A stretch of 64,000 nt of DNA from Glandiceps talaboti (GCF_964340395.1 NC_135553.1:10308501-10372500), one strand, 5' to 3'. Positions 11,393 to 22,321 are shown, counted from the first letter of the stretch. Notes: generated from the sequence alone by a model not told the origin. Numbers and translations are program-made.

Positions 11393-11782
11393 GTCAATAT
11401 ACAACTGCCATCATCAGACTGTGGACAAATGGAACCTGTTACAAACAGGGAAAATAAACAAATAAATTGGATTAATAACACTTAGCTCAGCATTTTGAAA
11501 CATGAGAGACTTGTATTACACACTATTGTTTGATAAGAACAGCCTCTTTATGTGTACATGAAATGCAAAAGGAACTGGAAATTTGTTTATGAAAGTGAAC
11601 TATTATGTAAAGTGGCCATAAATCTGTTCTTATCAAATGATGGAATGTAATACAAGTCTCTGTACTTCCAACATGCTGAGCCAAGTGTTATTAATCCAAT
11701 TCAATTGTTTACTTAAACTCTGTTTGTAACAGGTTCCTTTTTGTCCACGGTTGTCTGATGTCAGCAGCTGTAGTTGTCAATC
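11393..11782. mobile_element. 390-bp inverted-repeat (foldback) element beside PAQR exon 3
   Basis: Arms at 11393-11542 and 11624-11782 are about 80-90% complementary. Mirrored blocks include CCTGTTACAAACAG, AATTGGATTAATAACACTT, GCTCAGCAT, GAGACTTGTATTAC and TTTGATAAGAACAG. An 81-bp spacer separates them. The open frames crossing the arms are shadows of the repeat. The right arm ends 29 bp from the exon 3 boundary. Confidence 0.9.
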
Positions 11783-11810
11783 TTAGTATTAGATGAACAC
11801 TTATACCTAC

Positions 11811-11892
11811 CCCATGAGTGATGCAGTTTGCAAAGTGTTCAAGACGAGTTGGTTTATATGGACTATTACCCTTAGCACGGTGATTCATAAAC
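11811..11892 (-). CDS. MMD: PAQR/MMD-like protein, coding exon 3
   Basis: Exon of 82 nt on the minus strand. The acceptor is CTTTTCTTTTCTTAATTTTGGCAG and the donor is GTAGGTAT. Its first base completes AG to an Arg codon, and 27 codons follow, ending in phase 0 directly before exon 4. It encodes FMNHRAKGNSPYKPT, a near copy of the MMD N-terminal FMNHRAPANGRYKPT. RLEHFANCITHG follows, with the PAQR signature E-x3-N-x3-H (Glu57, Asn61, His65) at the cytosolic entry to the first transmembrane segment. This exon identifies the gene as the MMD branch of PAQR. A long inverted repeat lies immediately beyond the donor. Confidence 0.95.
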
Positions 11893-12404
11893 CTGCCAAA
11901 ATTAAGAAAAGAAAAGAAATTAGAAAAAAAAATTATAGAAAAATATCAATACCATCAACTCATCATGATCATTCTGTTTGCATTTCAAAATAACACTTTC
12001 TGAAGAACATAATATTGGGTTATTTTGTCTTTATATTTAATTTTGTGCTTTTCTTTCTTTCCTTATTTTCTTGTCATAGATTATACACTGACAAAATAGT
12101 TTCACACAAATGACATTCACATCTTGTTATATATTCAAGCTCAGTTTTTCATTTCTAAGCTATGTATGCTTTGTAAAAGAAATCACTGACTAAAAAAATT
12201 ATTTTTCTTATTTTGCTGAAAACAAAGACAAGGAAACAAATACTAACTAAAGTAGATGTCATCTTTAAATATACACACTATACACTACACTTTGTATTTT
12301 ATTTTTTAAAAATTAGTCTTTAGGAACAAGTAAAAGACTGTAAAATGGAATAATGATCTCATGTTCAAAATGTCTAGGTTTATTACTGTCATGGTTAACC
12401 TAGA

Positions 12405-12735
12405 GACTAGTTGTCAGTCTTTAGGCTGATCTTCAGATTTGAAAGCTAAAAACTAGTCTATAGGCTGGGAACGATCTTCAGATTTGAAAGCTAAAAATTA
12501 GTCTATAGGCTGGGAATGATCTTCAGATTTGAAAGCTGAAAACTAGTCTATAGGCTGGGAATGATCTTCAGATTTGAAAGCTAAAAACTAGTCTATAGGC
12601 TGGGAATGATCTTCAGATTTGAAAGCCAATGACTATAGTCTCTGGGCTGATCTTCACATTTGAAAGCCAACAACTACTGGTAAGTATCTAAGCTGATCTT
12701 CACATTTGAAAGGCAAGGACTAGTTGGAAATGATC
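12405..12735 (+). repeat. 45-bp minisatellite
   Basis: Units beginning GATCTTCAGATTTGAAAG start at 12428, 12473, 12518, 12563, 12608, 12649 and 12695. Spacings are 45, 45, 45, 45, 41 and 46 bp, so the left units are homogeneous and the right ones decayed. The unit includes ACTAGTCTATAGGCTGG or GACTAtagTCTCTGGGCTG. It is related to the short TCTCTGGGCTA motif scattered through the window. Confidence 0.95.
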
Positions 12736-13736
12736 TTTTGTACTACATGTGAAACCTAATTGACTGCCATAGTATCTATATAAGTTATAAGCCAGACTGC
12801 TTTTCAACACCTTGACTAGATTTCCAAAGCTATACTTGTATGACTATATGTACTATGAACTTTGACCATTGTTGTAATCAAAAAATACAACAACAAAAAA
12901 GACACAAAAATAACTGGATGATTAGTTACAATCTGTTTACAATGACATAACTCATAAACCAAGATAAAAAATATGTAAGGTTTCAATCACGGATCACCTG
13001 ACATCACTTACTTTTATTAAACAACCCTCAACTGTACACAAGAATCTTTGTCAAAGTTTGACAAGTCCAAAGTAATACATGGCACTGAAAATTTGGAAAA
13101 ACTATCTTTATATTAAGATTTACAGAAATTTCAGTTTTAGTTGTAGGTTGAAGTCTTGAATGAAAGATATAAATCTAAAAGTTTTGTTTTGTTTAAATAA
13201 ACTAACTGATAAGAGTTAATCAGTTAATTTCAATGCAAATAAATGGTTATTGATGGGTTGATTGCATTTTCCCAATCTGTAGGTTTGTTTTGAAATTTAA
13301 CAGACCTCCATACATCAAAGTGTGCAGATAGCAGAGAAGGAACTTTAATGATTGAAGTATACATACAATGTAGCAGTCACCCATAACTAATGGTCTACAA
13401 AATCATAAAATGTTATGACTTTTGCTACATTACAGGTACTTACTACAATTAAAGCTAGCTTTTAGTTGGGGGGACTGATATACACAGATGTTCTCATTGC
13501 TAATGAATACATTAGCCTGGAAACCATGTGGATGGGAGTTTTGAATATGTTATTTCCTTAAAACTCTGCGGATGGGAGTTTTGAATTCATTATTTCCCCA
13601 AATTCAAAATCCCAACCGGGGTTAATCACCTGTATTCTAGGCTATGAATATATATATACCTAAATCAAGAAGCATTGATACACATCATTAACATAATAGC
13701 TTTGTTCTCAGTATCAACAGTTGCCACTTTAGTTTG

Positions 13737-13949
13737 TAAAGCTGTATTAGCTGTAACTCGGGAACTATTTTTTGGATTAGCCAACCCACAATTTATATTC
13801 ACTGAAAATTGTTAAAAATATCAATAATGAGACATTGTACATGTCAGCTAGAGGTCTCTCTTATCTAGAAGTAGTACGTTGAAATCATGCACGGTGTAAA
13901 ATATTGCGACAAAATCAAAATGTTCCAGTTATAGCTAGCACAGCTTTAA
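13737..13949. mobile_element. MITE family D, copy 1
   Basis: 213 bp with terminal inverted repeats TAAAGCTGTATTAGCTGTAACT on the left and AGTTATAGCTAGCACAGCTTTA on the right. A second, longer copy is at 16816-17160. Non-coding. Confidence 0.85.
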
Positions 13950-16278
13950 GCAACCAAACTAAAACAGATTCTACTAAAGAATTTGCCTCTGTTGTGTGCT
14001 AAAAATTTCTTTAGAAAACAATAAATGTTCAAATGTTCTGTTGTACTTTAACCGTCAAATTCACGTGCACCTTTTACTTTATAACAGTATATAATCATTG
14101 TGGAAAAATTTCTACTTCAGTAAAAATAAACATATTGATTTGATATATTTGTTAAAAAAGATCTGCCAAAAAAATCCCTGAAAACTAAGAATTCTGTGTT
14201 GCTTAGACTAGACTAATTATTTTGATGATAATGGTGTTATTCTGAAAACAAAAGAAAGGTTATTTCACAGACTTGGCACGGTTTCAGGTCGCCATTAAAC
14301 AAAACAATACAAAGTTTAGTTATACTATAGTCCCTAGAGTGACAGGGGCTATGGTCGCACACTTGAGTTATGCATACCAAATCAAAGTCAAGAATACGGT
14401 AATACAGAAAAACAAAGAGAGAAAACGGATTATCACTTTAAATTTACCATGCAGGAGTTCAAACCTGAAGTGATATGATGGTGTCTGAGGATGACAACAT
14501 TCATATGCGGAGGTCTGAGATGTAGAAAGAAAGAAAAAGGAGAAAAGATCCAGAGAGATTGAAAAATAAAAGAGAGGTAATTAAACAAAAGGGTAACTTA
14601 TCAAGGGGTGCACAGAATAAATGTGAAAGGAAGAAACAAACAAATGATAACAAGAATTAAAAAGATTAGATAAATGTAGTCCAGAAGAGAATTGATAAAA
14701 TATTCCTACTCTCCCCTCTTGATTCTGAGATGGACTACATTTCGAATCACCCTCCTGAGTTCCATGATTTGTGCGTTGATTATAACACTGCCAAGACAAT
14801 TAACTCAGCTATCAATACTCTTACTTGTACATAGTTACCAACCCTATGAAACCATTCAACAGCCTGACCCATTTGACCTTTAACCTACATTACACAATAG
14901 ATCACTCCCGGAAGGGGGCAGGTATACAAATGTGATTTCTGATCATTTGAAGTACTATAATTAGTTAACAGTTGTCATGGCATTATTCTGACTTCTGTGA
15001 ATTGAGTTTGACATTTGTGACGTCAGTGTGATGAGGAATATTCTCTGAATATAGTTAATCAATACTGAACGGATTGATATTAAAACATTTCAACACTGGA
15101 AGGCATCCAAGTGCACCCAACCAATATATTATTTCCTGCTTTCACTTAAAGTGAATAAAAAGTTCTGAAAATTGTTCAACTATATCTTTCATATATATAT
15201 ATATTTTTGATGTCCTTGAAATCAAAATAGAATTTTAGTTTTCTGAGGTGTCATATTTTAATAAATCAATCATTCATGAAATCTATACATACCAGTACAC
15301 TCTTCAGAGTGTCTCAAATTCCTGCAAAATGTATCCTGTTTTCACTGCACTGAAATTTGATTTTGTACTCACTGTTCAAAAACGAAGGATTATCAGGCAC
15401 TAAAGGCATGACAATTCTTTGTATTGCAAAACAACCATTGAAAAATATACAATGAAAGTTCCTCCCTATAGAGTCTTGCATAATTGTGTGTGCGTATTTT
15501 TTTCAATGGAAAATATGTTCCTCAATGGTATACTCCACATAATTTTCTGATATGTTCCCACTTCACATAAGTACTTCAGCTTATCAATACATAGTACCTT
15601 AGTACCTCAACCTGCCTATCTCAATTATGTTCTAGTTCTTGAACTATGCTACAACAGACAGTCTGTCACAGTTCAACTATCAGTGATACACTAGTGCTCA
15701 TCGGTAGAATATTGTAAAAAAAATCATAACGGAAAACAAAAGAAAAGTAGAGAGAGAAAATTGACTTAAATAGCAAATTTTGTTGCCTACAGAATAACTA
15801 CTTATATTGTATAATACCTGTTTCGGATCTTCTCACATATATTCCAGAGAATAAAACCTGAGTACTCGGACTGCGAAGGATTCATATAGCACATTGTAGC
15901 TGCATAAATGTTACCGTATCAGTGAGACTGTACATTAACACAACAACCTTTCAGCCTGACTGGGTTCAAAGGTCAACCAAGACTTATGGGTAATTTCTTT
16001 CATGTTTGAGTATCACCATGAAAACCATGTAATCACATGCGCCAGCATGTGATATATTCATTTTTTATCATCAATTTTTGAATCGCTGATAAAATGTATA
16101 GATGAATATCATGGAAGGATCACTGTTGGCGCTTCTATACTCCAACTGAAAAAAATAACTACAGAAAATCACTTAATTAAATCTATGGATCTAATTACTT
16201 AACAGCTGATTGTGAAACAATAGATCTTGATTAGTTACAATTAGTTGTAACAAAAAAAAAAGATGACAATGTGATTAC

Positions 16279-16338
16279 CTATCTGTCATGATTCTTTGAA
16301 TTGTGGCTTCATTTGTTCCCTGCAGTCTGTTCACAGTC
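16279..16338 (-). CDS. MMD: PAQR/MMD-like protein, coding exon 2
   Basis: Exon of 60 nt on the minus strand, between acceptor TTAATGTTTAG and donor GTAATC. One base completes the Lys codon left open by exon 1. Nineteen codons follow (TVNRLQGTNEATIQRIMTD), and AG is completed to Arg by exon 3. TIQRIMTDR aligns with FQRFMNHR of vertebrate MMD. The call rests on this similarity and on exact phase agreement with exons 1 and 3. By itself the exon is weakly conserved. Confidence 0.8.
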
Positions 16339-16815
16339 CTAAACATTAACAACTATAAATATTTGAATGCTTTGTATGGGTTTCTGTTAACAAAAGCTTT
16401 ACTCATGATGCAAACACCTGTTGGTGCCTTTTCCATGAGACTCATTTGAATATTGATTATGTAATGCATGAAAGGAACCAGACTTGTTGTGTTGTTCTTT
16501 TGTTTGTATGATGTTGACTCAGCCTCAAATATCAAACAATGGGAATTCATTCCAATCCATATTCGGCAAAAAAATAATGAAAAAAAAAATGTCTTTATTT
16601 TCATAAATTTGATAAGGCTTGTTTTTTTCTATCAATTTTGTCAATATCAAGAATGAATCATCAAGCAAGTTTTACCTATTTTCTGACGGACATGTCAAAT
16701 GGTTACCATAGAAACAAATCATATCATAGACTTTACACCATTATCTTATTGGTGACATAATGTTGAAAGTTGAATAGTACAAATATCAACATTTTAAAAA
16801 TATTTTCTGAAAAAT

Positions 16816-17160
16816 TTAGCACTGCACTTGTAGCCTGAGTATTATTTTTTCATTTTCACTGAAATTTTTTATAATACCAATAATTAGACACTGTAAATGT
16901 TAATTAGGGCTTAATATTATCCATAAGTAGTACAGGAACAGGTTGAAATCTTGATGGCACTGGGGTGCTGATTTTTGGGTGCGGACCCAAAAAATCGACC
17001 TGACTGCATTTATCGCACCTTATATTGTGTATGTTTCCACAAATATGTTCCTCCACATGTGATTCAATAGTGTTCAGGGTGTACGATATTACAAGTAATA
17101 AATCATTCATTTACAAAACAGCTTCAAAAAATGTTCCAGTTACAGCTAGTCTAGCTTTAA
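16816..17160. mobile_element. MITE family D, copy 2, with internal insertion
   Basis: The right end (ATGTTCCAGTTACAGCTAGTCTAGCTTTAA) matches copy 1 closely. The left end (TTTAGCACTGCACTTGTAGC) is diverged. Shared interior blocks include TTCACTGAAA, TAATNAGACA and AAGTAGTAC. About 120 bp absent from copy 1 lies near 16950-17070 and contains a 27-bp hairpin, GATTTTTGGGT-GCGG-ACCCAAAAAATC. Confidence 0.7.
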
Positions 17161-19025
17161 AAGTGGATTGCCAACAGTGTTTTCATCAGGTAAAATGAGA
17201 AAGTAAATTTGTATGCCTTCATAGCCACTTACATACTTATAAATAAGTGTATGTATGTCTATTTGATTGGATTTACCATTCACATTTACAACAGTTCACA
17301 ACAGGAGTAGATCCCCTTGATCAATCAAGCTTTCGCACACAAAAAAGTAACTTTTTTCTGATTTCAACCATTATCAATACATCAATATATGTATCATAAT
17401 AATGAAGCATGCCTTCTTCTATTAACAGTATTTTAACAAATTGTTATCATCATTAGCACTACATAAATATCGTTATGATAAAGAATTCATCTAACAAGTA
17501 TTTATTACAATTTGTTAATCCTGTTACCAATGCATAAATATTATATTAAAGTCTTCTTCTGACAGTTTTATTTTTTCATTTTTCAACCCTGTTATCAAAA
17601 ACGAATTATTACAATAAGAATCAAGGCCCCTTGTAACATAGTATACTATTTCAAATTTACCAGGTCAAAGATAACTTTCATAACAATTTCTTAATTTGCA
17701 TAATTTGAAGACTTACATTTGAATATCATTTATCAAATTTGCATACTAAGGCATGTTATGTTTGATGCATCATTGTATTACCTACAGGACAATATAAATC
17801 TAGACAAAAACCAAAAGTTTTTAAAGTATTGCGTTTGAGGTTACACGCTTTACTAAAGTGAAAATATTTACATAAAACCCTTAAAAACCAATCTTCAAAA
17901 ATATTCCTTCACTATTATGTTTAACGTTGATCATGCATGCCTTCTATAAAATTACAATTGTTATCTGGCATTGTTACGTCTAGAAATGTATTAACTCACC
18001 TTGTACCTATTTGATATTGTTTTTCATTCATACATAACAAATTGGGAAAAAATGTCTAAACAGTGTATAGCTAGGTTGGAAAACATTCAGCCTTGAAAAG
18101 TTTTGCGAACAATGACTTCTAAACCCACTCCCTCTAGCTAGAGATCATTAGGGTTTTTTTCAGTCCATAGACAGACAAAAGTGGCACATCCCGAGGATAA
18201 TTCATATAGAAAATAACATGTTTGAGAGTATTCAGAGAACATGCTTTTCTGTCATTGTGCCATTGTGCACTCATACTATGGAATACCTGTATGCATATGA
18301 TATGCAAATTAGGGTGTGATCGTTCCTACAACACGAAATCGTATGATTGCTCAGAATGATGTTTATGGAAATTTGCTGTTTTGGATGAACTTATATATAA
18401 TAATAACAATCCCATGCCATGTGACTTTCAGTGTGGGTTCTGCACTCATGTTTGCGGTGTTTTCTGCTGCACTTTCACTTGCTACACTTGTGAAAGTATG
18501 GCTGCAGAGAACACGGTGGGGCAAGCACTCATGCAAATACCCTGAGTACGCCACACTTGCACTCACGTGTTCTGTGGGGTTTTTGACTAAAGCCATTTAT
18601 GAAATATGTGCCGGTTATTGTCACATGATATTTGTACTAAATGATATAACCACGAAACTCATTAAGATGTATTCATGTCACATTTTCAAATACACACTCA
18701 TGGTCTAAAACACCTTTTTTGATATTACAAGCCTGGGTCATAGTACTGTGAAGTGTGTTGTAATAAATATTAGAATTTCAATACAAAGAGATGTGAAAGC
18801 CCCTTTCAGGCACCATACATCACCTGTACTACCACTGTTTGTTCTGTCATCCTATTGCCCTTGAATGATTGATTATAAGGTAGTAATTTTAAATTCACAC
18901 AATAAAATTAATTTTGTATAACAAATAAAAATACTCATTAATTGGATCCTTTCACTGTCTATATCAATGTCTGGTAGAGAGATTACCCACCCCCACTCGC
19001 ATAAAAATACAGTATATCATTATAT

Positions 19026-19126
<101 letters not shown>

Positions 19127-19221
19127 TTTCATTCTTCTTTCGCCAAGTAGAGTGCTCGATCACCTTGGAGAGCTATCATACATAAAAATGAAAGAAGACG
19201 AGTCTGATATTACATTGTGGA

Positions 19222-19265
19222 ATTACACTACGGACCGTTTCACCCGAAGGATCGTCAGGTGTAAT
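19222..19265 (-). ncRNA. Type-I hammerhead ribozyme motif (minus strand)
   Basis: Mirror copy of the plus-strand motif, identical because of the palindrome. Read leftward from 19265: helix I strand ATTACAC (19265-19259), core CTGACGA (19258-19252), helix II (19251-19242), GAA (19241-19239), short helix III (19238-19230), cleavage nucleotide A at 19229, and closing helix I strand GTGTAAT (19228-19222). It lies on the strand of the PAQR transcript, so intron 1 pre-mRNA would carry it in sense. Confidence 0.85.
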
Positions 19266-19309
19266 ATTACACCTGACGATCCTTCGGGTGAAACGGTCCG
19301 TAGTGTAAT
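19266..19309 (+). ncRNA. Type-I hammerhead ribozyme motif (plus strand)
   Basis: All conserved parts of a hammerhead are present in order. Helix I strand ATTACAC is at 19266-19272 and the core CTGACGA (CUGANGA) at 19273-19279. Helix II is CC closed by the stable TTCG tetraloop and GG, with a U-U opposition at its base (19280-19289). GAA follows at 19290-19292. Helix III is ACG-GTC-CGT, three pairs and a triloop (19293-19301). Cleavage nucleotide A follows GU at 19302, and GTGTAAT at 19303-19309 pairs all seven bases of helix I. A very short helix III is usual for hammerheads of Penelope-like elements and other metazoan retroelements. Activity is not shown by sequence. Confidence 0.87.
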
Positions 19310-19341
19310 TCCACAATGTAATATCAGACTCGTCTTCTTTC

Positions 19342-19454
<113 letters not shown>

Positions 19455-19989
19455 ATATAATGATATACTGTATTTTTATATATATAATAAAAATATATAT
19501 ATATTTGTATATATATATATAATTATAGAGAAAAACAGTTTTTAAAAAGGGGAAAAGCGACTTTAACCCAAAAGGCACTTTCTCCTGTCACAAACTTTAA
19601 CCCTGATTGCTGGTTACAATATTTGGCAATTGGGGAGGATCATAGCCTGATCTTTGGGTTAATGAAAACACATTACATGCTACATTCAGACATTAACATG
19701 TATCAAGGCCAAGAAAAGTCTTAAATCTACAGTCTCCAAGAAATGTAAAATATTCAATTTCAGAATACAATACGTAAAAATTGTGAATAGTTGCTGGCAT
19801 GTAAAGGTGAATTGTGGATGACAACAGACATTGTTAAAAATCAAATCGTCACAAACACATAGTGCAGGGCACGATATTTATATGGTTCAATGCGTGTTTA
19901 ATTTTTATTATGTTGAACAACCCGCAAATATTAATACCTTCTACTTATGTTTGAAATGTTTTGATATCACTAAAGGGCAATCAGTACCA

Positions 19990-20340
19990 TAGTTTTCTTC
20001 TCACCACTAAAATAGATATTGGATGTAACATTTTGGAAACCACGACGGGGATGATAGCGCGCAGCGAGAACGAGTAAAAAAACTGACGCTGTTTGCGTGC
20101 TTGCTGCCGGGCATCTGTGAGTCGAGTAATTTGATCGTGGCAATGGTAGGAATCCCCGGAAATGGCCCCTTCCGATTAACTGACCATTCTGATATTTAAT
20201 AAACAAGAAGGAGTGACAACACGGAAGGCATTCTTCAAAACGTATTTTAGTTATTTTCGCATCGTTATCGGTACTCATACGGCTTCATATTCAATTATGA
20301 AACTGAATATCAATATACCAAAATCAGGTCATGACGCGTA
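19990..20340. promoter_or_regulatory. CpG-enriched patch inside PAQR intron 1
   Basis: Local concentration of CG dinucleotides (CACGACGGGGATGATAGCGCGC, ACGCTGTTTGCGTGC, GCCGGGC, CGTATTTTAGTTATTTTCGC) in otherwise CpG-poor DNA, 0.6-0.9 kb inside the gene from its start codon. It also holds a 102-codon minus-strand open frame from 20278 of unknown meaning. This could be an intronic enhancer or an alternative first exon. The evidence is compositional only. Confidence 0.3.
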
Positions 20341-20880
20341 TCGCACATATGCGTACAACTTATAATATTAATATGGTCTTGTTTTTTCCTCCACGCTTCA
20401 GTGTTTTCTTTGCGATGATTGATGTTACTCACACTTAGCTTTAATTAATAGTAACAAGAGATTAGTCTAGCAGCTGGAATATCGTCAAATTTCGCAACAG
20501 TTCACCATACTACAGCATCGCAATCTTTTGTCATTTACGCAAACTCGAACCATTTGGAATGTCATTCAAACCCACAGTATCAGTATAACAGTGATTAGTC
20601 GTTTTGTTTTGTTTTGTTTTGTTTTTTTGTATGAGATGAAGTGCCCTCTATGAGTAACAAAAGAATCTGACACCGCTAAAAATATACAATATATATTAGT
20701 ATATTGCAATTGAATCAACTGGTTACTATCATCACTGTCGGGTGATTTTCTAGCGTTTCCAGGGAGGCACCAAATCGTACAGTGCAATCATACTGACACG
20801 CTTTATTCTCAGCATGAATCTGACGAAGTCTCCGTGATAGACAAATATGAATGCATCAATAAAAGCACACGCACACTTAC

Positions 20881-20936
20881 TTAAAATTTTCCAAAGGAAT
20901 TGCACTTGCTTTTAGTAAATCCGTTTCTCCACCCAT
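20881..20936 (-). CDS. MMD: PAQR/MMD-like protein, coding exon 1 (start codon)
   Basis: Minus-strand exon with ATG at 20936-20934 in a good context (AGGATGG). It has 18 codons (MGGETDLLKASAIPLENF) and two bases AA before a perfect GTAAGT donor. An in-frame TAG lies 24 bases upstream of the ATG, so the start is well fixed. The AA joins the first base of exon 2 to give Lys, keeping frame through exons 2-5. The N-terminus is hydrophilic and longer than vertebrate MMD, with no signal peptide, as expected for a PAQR protein whose N-terminus is cytosolic. Five exons in this window give about 143 residues, with three of seven transmembrane segments. Confidence 0.82.
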
Positions 20937-21869
20937 CCTTCCTCTTCCCTCCACAGCCTATTTCAGAACATAATGACGAAGGAATTTGGAGGCAGTATCT
21001 CAACAGTTTACATTTACTTGATTATCTGCGCTTGCATCCATCCCTTTCAATTTTTTTTCTGATTGGCATTCGAAGAGCCAAAGCTGTATCATATGCAAAA
21101 CACACACACTCTCACTTTACGCAGTGGGTGCAAGTATATATTGGAACAGCTATATATTTTCACAGCCAATCAGGCAACACTACGGGTATTGCTTCGTACG
21201 GTCTTGGAGCAAAGGTTTATTACTTCTGTACAATTTTTTCGCTAATATTTTTTTACAGTTCTGTCTGAACTAGTGTGCAGCTAAGTTTATCAGAAGCTTG
21301 ATCACTTTGGAGTATGCAGTATGCATCAGCAGATCATTCCTTGTAAATGTTTGGGGTCATATGCAAATTTTAGACTTTTGACATGATATACGTGAACGTA
21401 AACAAAATAGTTTCTATACTTTGTGTTACGCTTTTGGATTATGTATCCCTTAAAAGGAAAAATAAAGAGAGGATCAGGTCTTTTGATAAAAATTGTCAAA
21501 TTACACCATTTTGTACTCTTGAGTAGGTTATTCATCGAAGTGAAATCCTTATGTTTTAGTGGCGGATGACTCTCATTCACCGACAGGGTAGGTAAACAAG
21601 CAGAAATATTATTTGCATATCCAATTTGCGGTCACTTGATGGATCCAGTTACGTTGATTCCGAGTAGCAGGGTGTGCTGTGTACGGTGTTCTCCGTTTTG
21701 TTGCTTTATTGACAAATTCTCGTGCGTTTGTCAACTGTACCGTGATGCCTGCTACCCAAGGAATATCCCTTATCCCTTACAGGAGCTAGGACCGAGTACC
21801 TAGTTTGGAATTCGGAGTGCGAAAACTCATTTGCGCGTTGTTTTCTGTTGATATCACAACGGTACCAGC
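20937..21869. promoter_or_regulatory. Candidate bidirectional promoter and 5' UTRs between PAQR/MMD-like (-) and MPRIP (+)
   Basis: 933 bp between two divergent start codons, with no other gene. It contains an inverted CCAAT box (TGATTGGC at 21060-21067), a direct one (GCCAATCA at 21165-21172), a TATATATT at 21151, an octamer ATTTGCAT at about 21612 and a CCAAT at about 21619. The segment 21640-21869 before the MPRIP start is richer in CpG than the surrounding DNA. Opposed CCAAT boxes are a common feature of bidirectional promoters. Transcription start sites cannot be placed from sequence. Confidence 0.6.
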
Positions 21870-22022
21870 ATGGGTTTCGGATCTGATCGAGCCGAGCAGA
21901 ACTTGAAGAGCAGTGTGTCGTCTTGCAAAAACTTCAAACCGAATATTTTCAACAAGACGAAGTGTCAAAACTGCTTCAGAACACGTGAAGCACATCAACT
22001 CGACAACGATGGCGACAATCAG
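21870..22022 (+). CDS. MPRIP: MPRIP (p116Rip) orthologue, coding exon 1
   Basis: 153 nt, 51 codons, from ATG (context ACCAGCATGG) to CAG before a GTGAAG donor, phase 0. An in-frame TGA at 21849-21851 fixes the start. Residues 19-42 (CKNFKPNIFNKTKCQNCF then RTREAH) match the N-terminal segment of vertebrate MPRIP (FQANIFNKSKCQNCFKPRESH). The spacing C-x12-C-x2-C-x6-H is the same. MPRIP is a coiled-coil scaffold that binds F-actin, RhoA and the myosin phosphatase targeting subunit, bringing phosphatase to stress fibres. Only the N-terminal 100 residues are encoded in this window. The start is 933 bp from a divergent PAQR gene. Confidence 0.93.
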
Positions 22023-22240
22023 GTGAAGATTTTAGTCACTGTTTCTGCTATCAGCGAGGACTTGTATATCCACCGTGTCAGATTTGTGTCTAGTCTATGC
22101 AAAGTTGTCGTTCTGTGCATTTGGCCAAAAACCAAGTGACTTAGCGCCCAACCCACTGTTACTGTTCACTCACTGCTAGTACTAGACATGCGATTGTATA
22201 AAGTCACTGCTAATGCTTTTATCTTGTCTGTTTATTGTAG
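22023..22240 (+). other. MPRIP intron 1
   Basis: 218-bp GT-AG intron (GTGAAG donor, TTTATTGTAG acceptor). An open frame continues into it from exon 1 to 22139 but ends in unrelated sequence. No other feature seen. Confidence 0.9.
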
Positions 22241-22321
22241 AGATCCAAGAAAGTTATAATATGTGGTTATTTGTTTGTCGCGCCAGGACTGGATGTTAAC
22301 AATCCGTCGTCCCGTACACGG
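22241..22321 (+). CDS. MPRIP: MPRIP orthologue, coding exon 2 (start of PH domain)
   Basis: 81 nt, 27 codons, phase 0 at both ends, acceptor TTTATTGTAG and perfect GTAAGT donor. It encodes residues 52-78, including KKVIICGYLFVAPGLDVNNP and SSRTR. This corresponds to KPIYGGWLLLAPDGTDFDNP...HRSR of vertebrate MPRIP, the first strand and loop of the N-terminal PH domain. The hydrophobic G-Y/W-L start of the PH domain and the NP before the basic SR are kept. Confidence 0.93.

Larger units (their letters stand above)
7272..11810 (-). other. Intron 3 of the PAQR/MMD-like gene
   Basis: GT-AG intron of 4,539 bp. It contains a G-run (7538-7553), a perfect hairpin (8159-8215), a palindromic MITE of family C (9282-9479), a TGACC half-site triplet (9881-9906) and a 390-bp inverted repeat (11393-11782) ending 29 bp from the donor. 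Nothing specific is seen in 8220-9270 or 9910-11390. Confidence 0.85.
11893..16278 (-). other. Intron 2 of the PAQR/MMD-like gene
   Basis: GT-AG intron of 4,386 bp (donor GTAATC after exon 2). It contains the 45-bp minisatellite (12405-12735) and a MITE of family D (13737-13949). A short duplicated block GGATGGGAGTTTTGAAT occurs near 13530 and 13572. The rest is AT-rich with nothing specific seen. Confidence 0.8.

Noticed and set aside
12362-12410. Minus-strand peptide NKPRHFEH after a CTCTAG acceptor, resembling the MMD YKPTxYEH segment
   Set aside because: The genuine exon with the full motif was found at 11811-11892. This frame continues into unrelated residues and adjoins the 45-bp minisatellite.
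18316-18708. 130-codon plus-strand open frame
   Set aside because: No recognisable domain. It lies in PAQR intron 1 on the antisense strand, with an AT-rich, non-gene-like second half.
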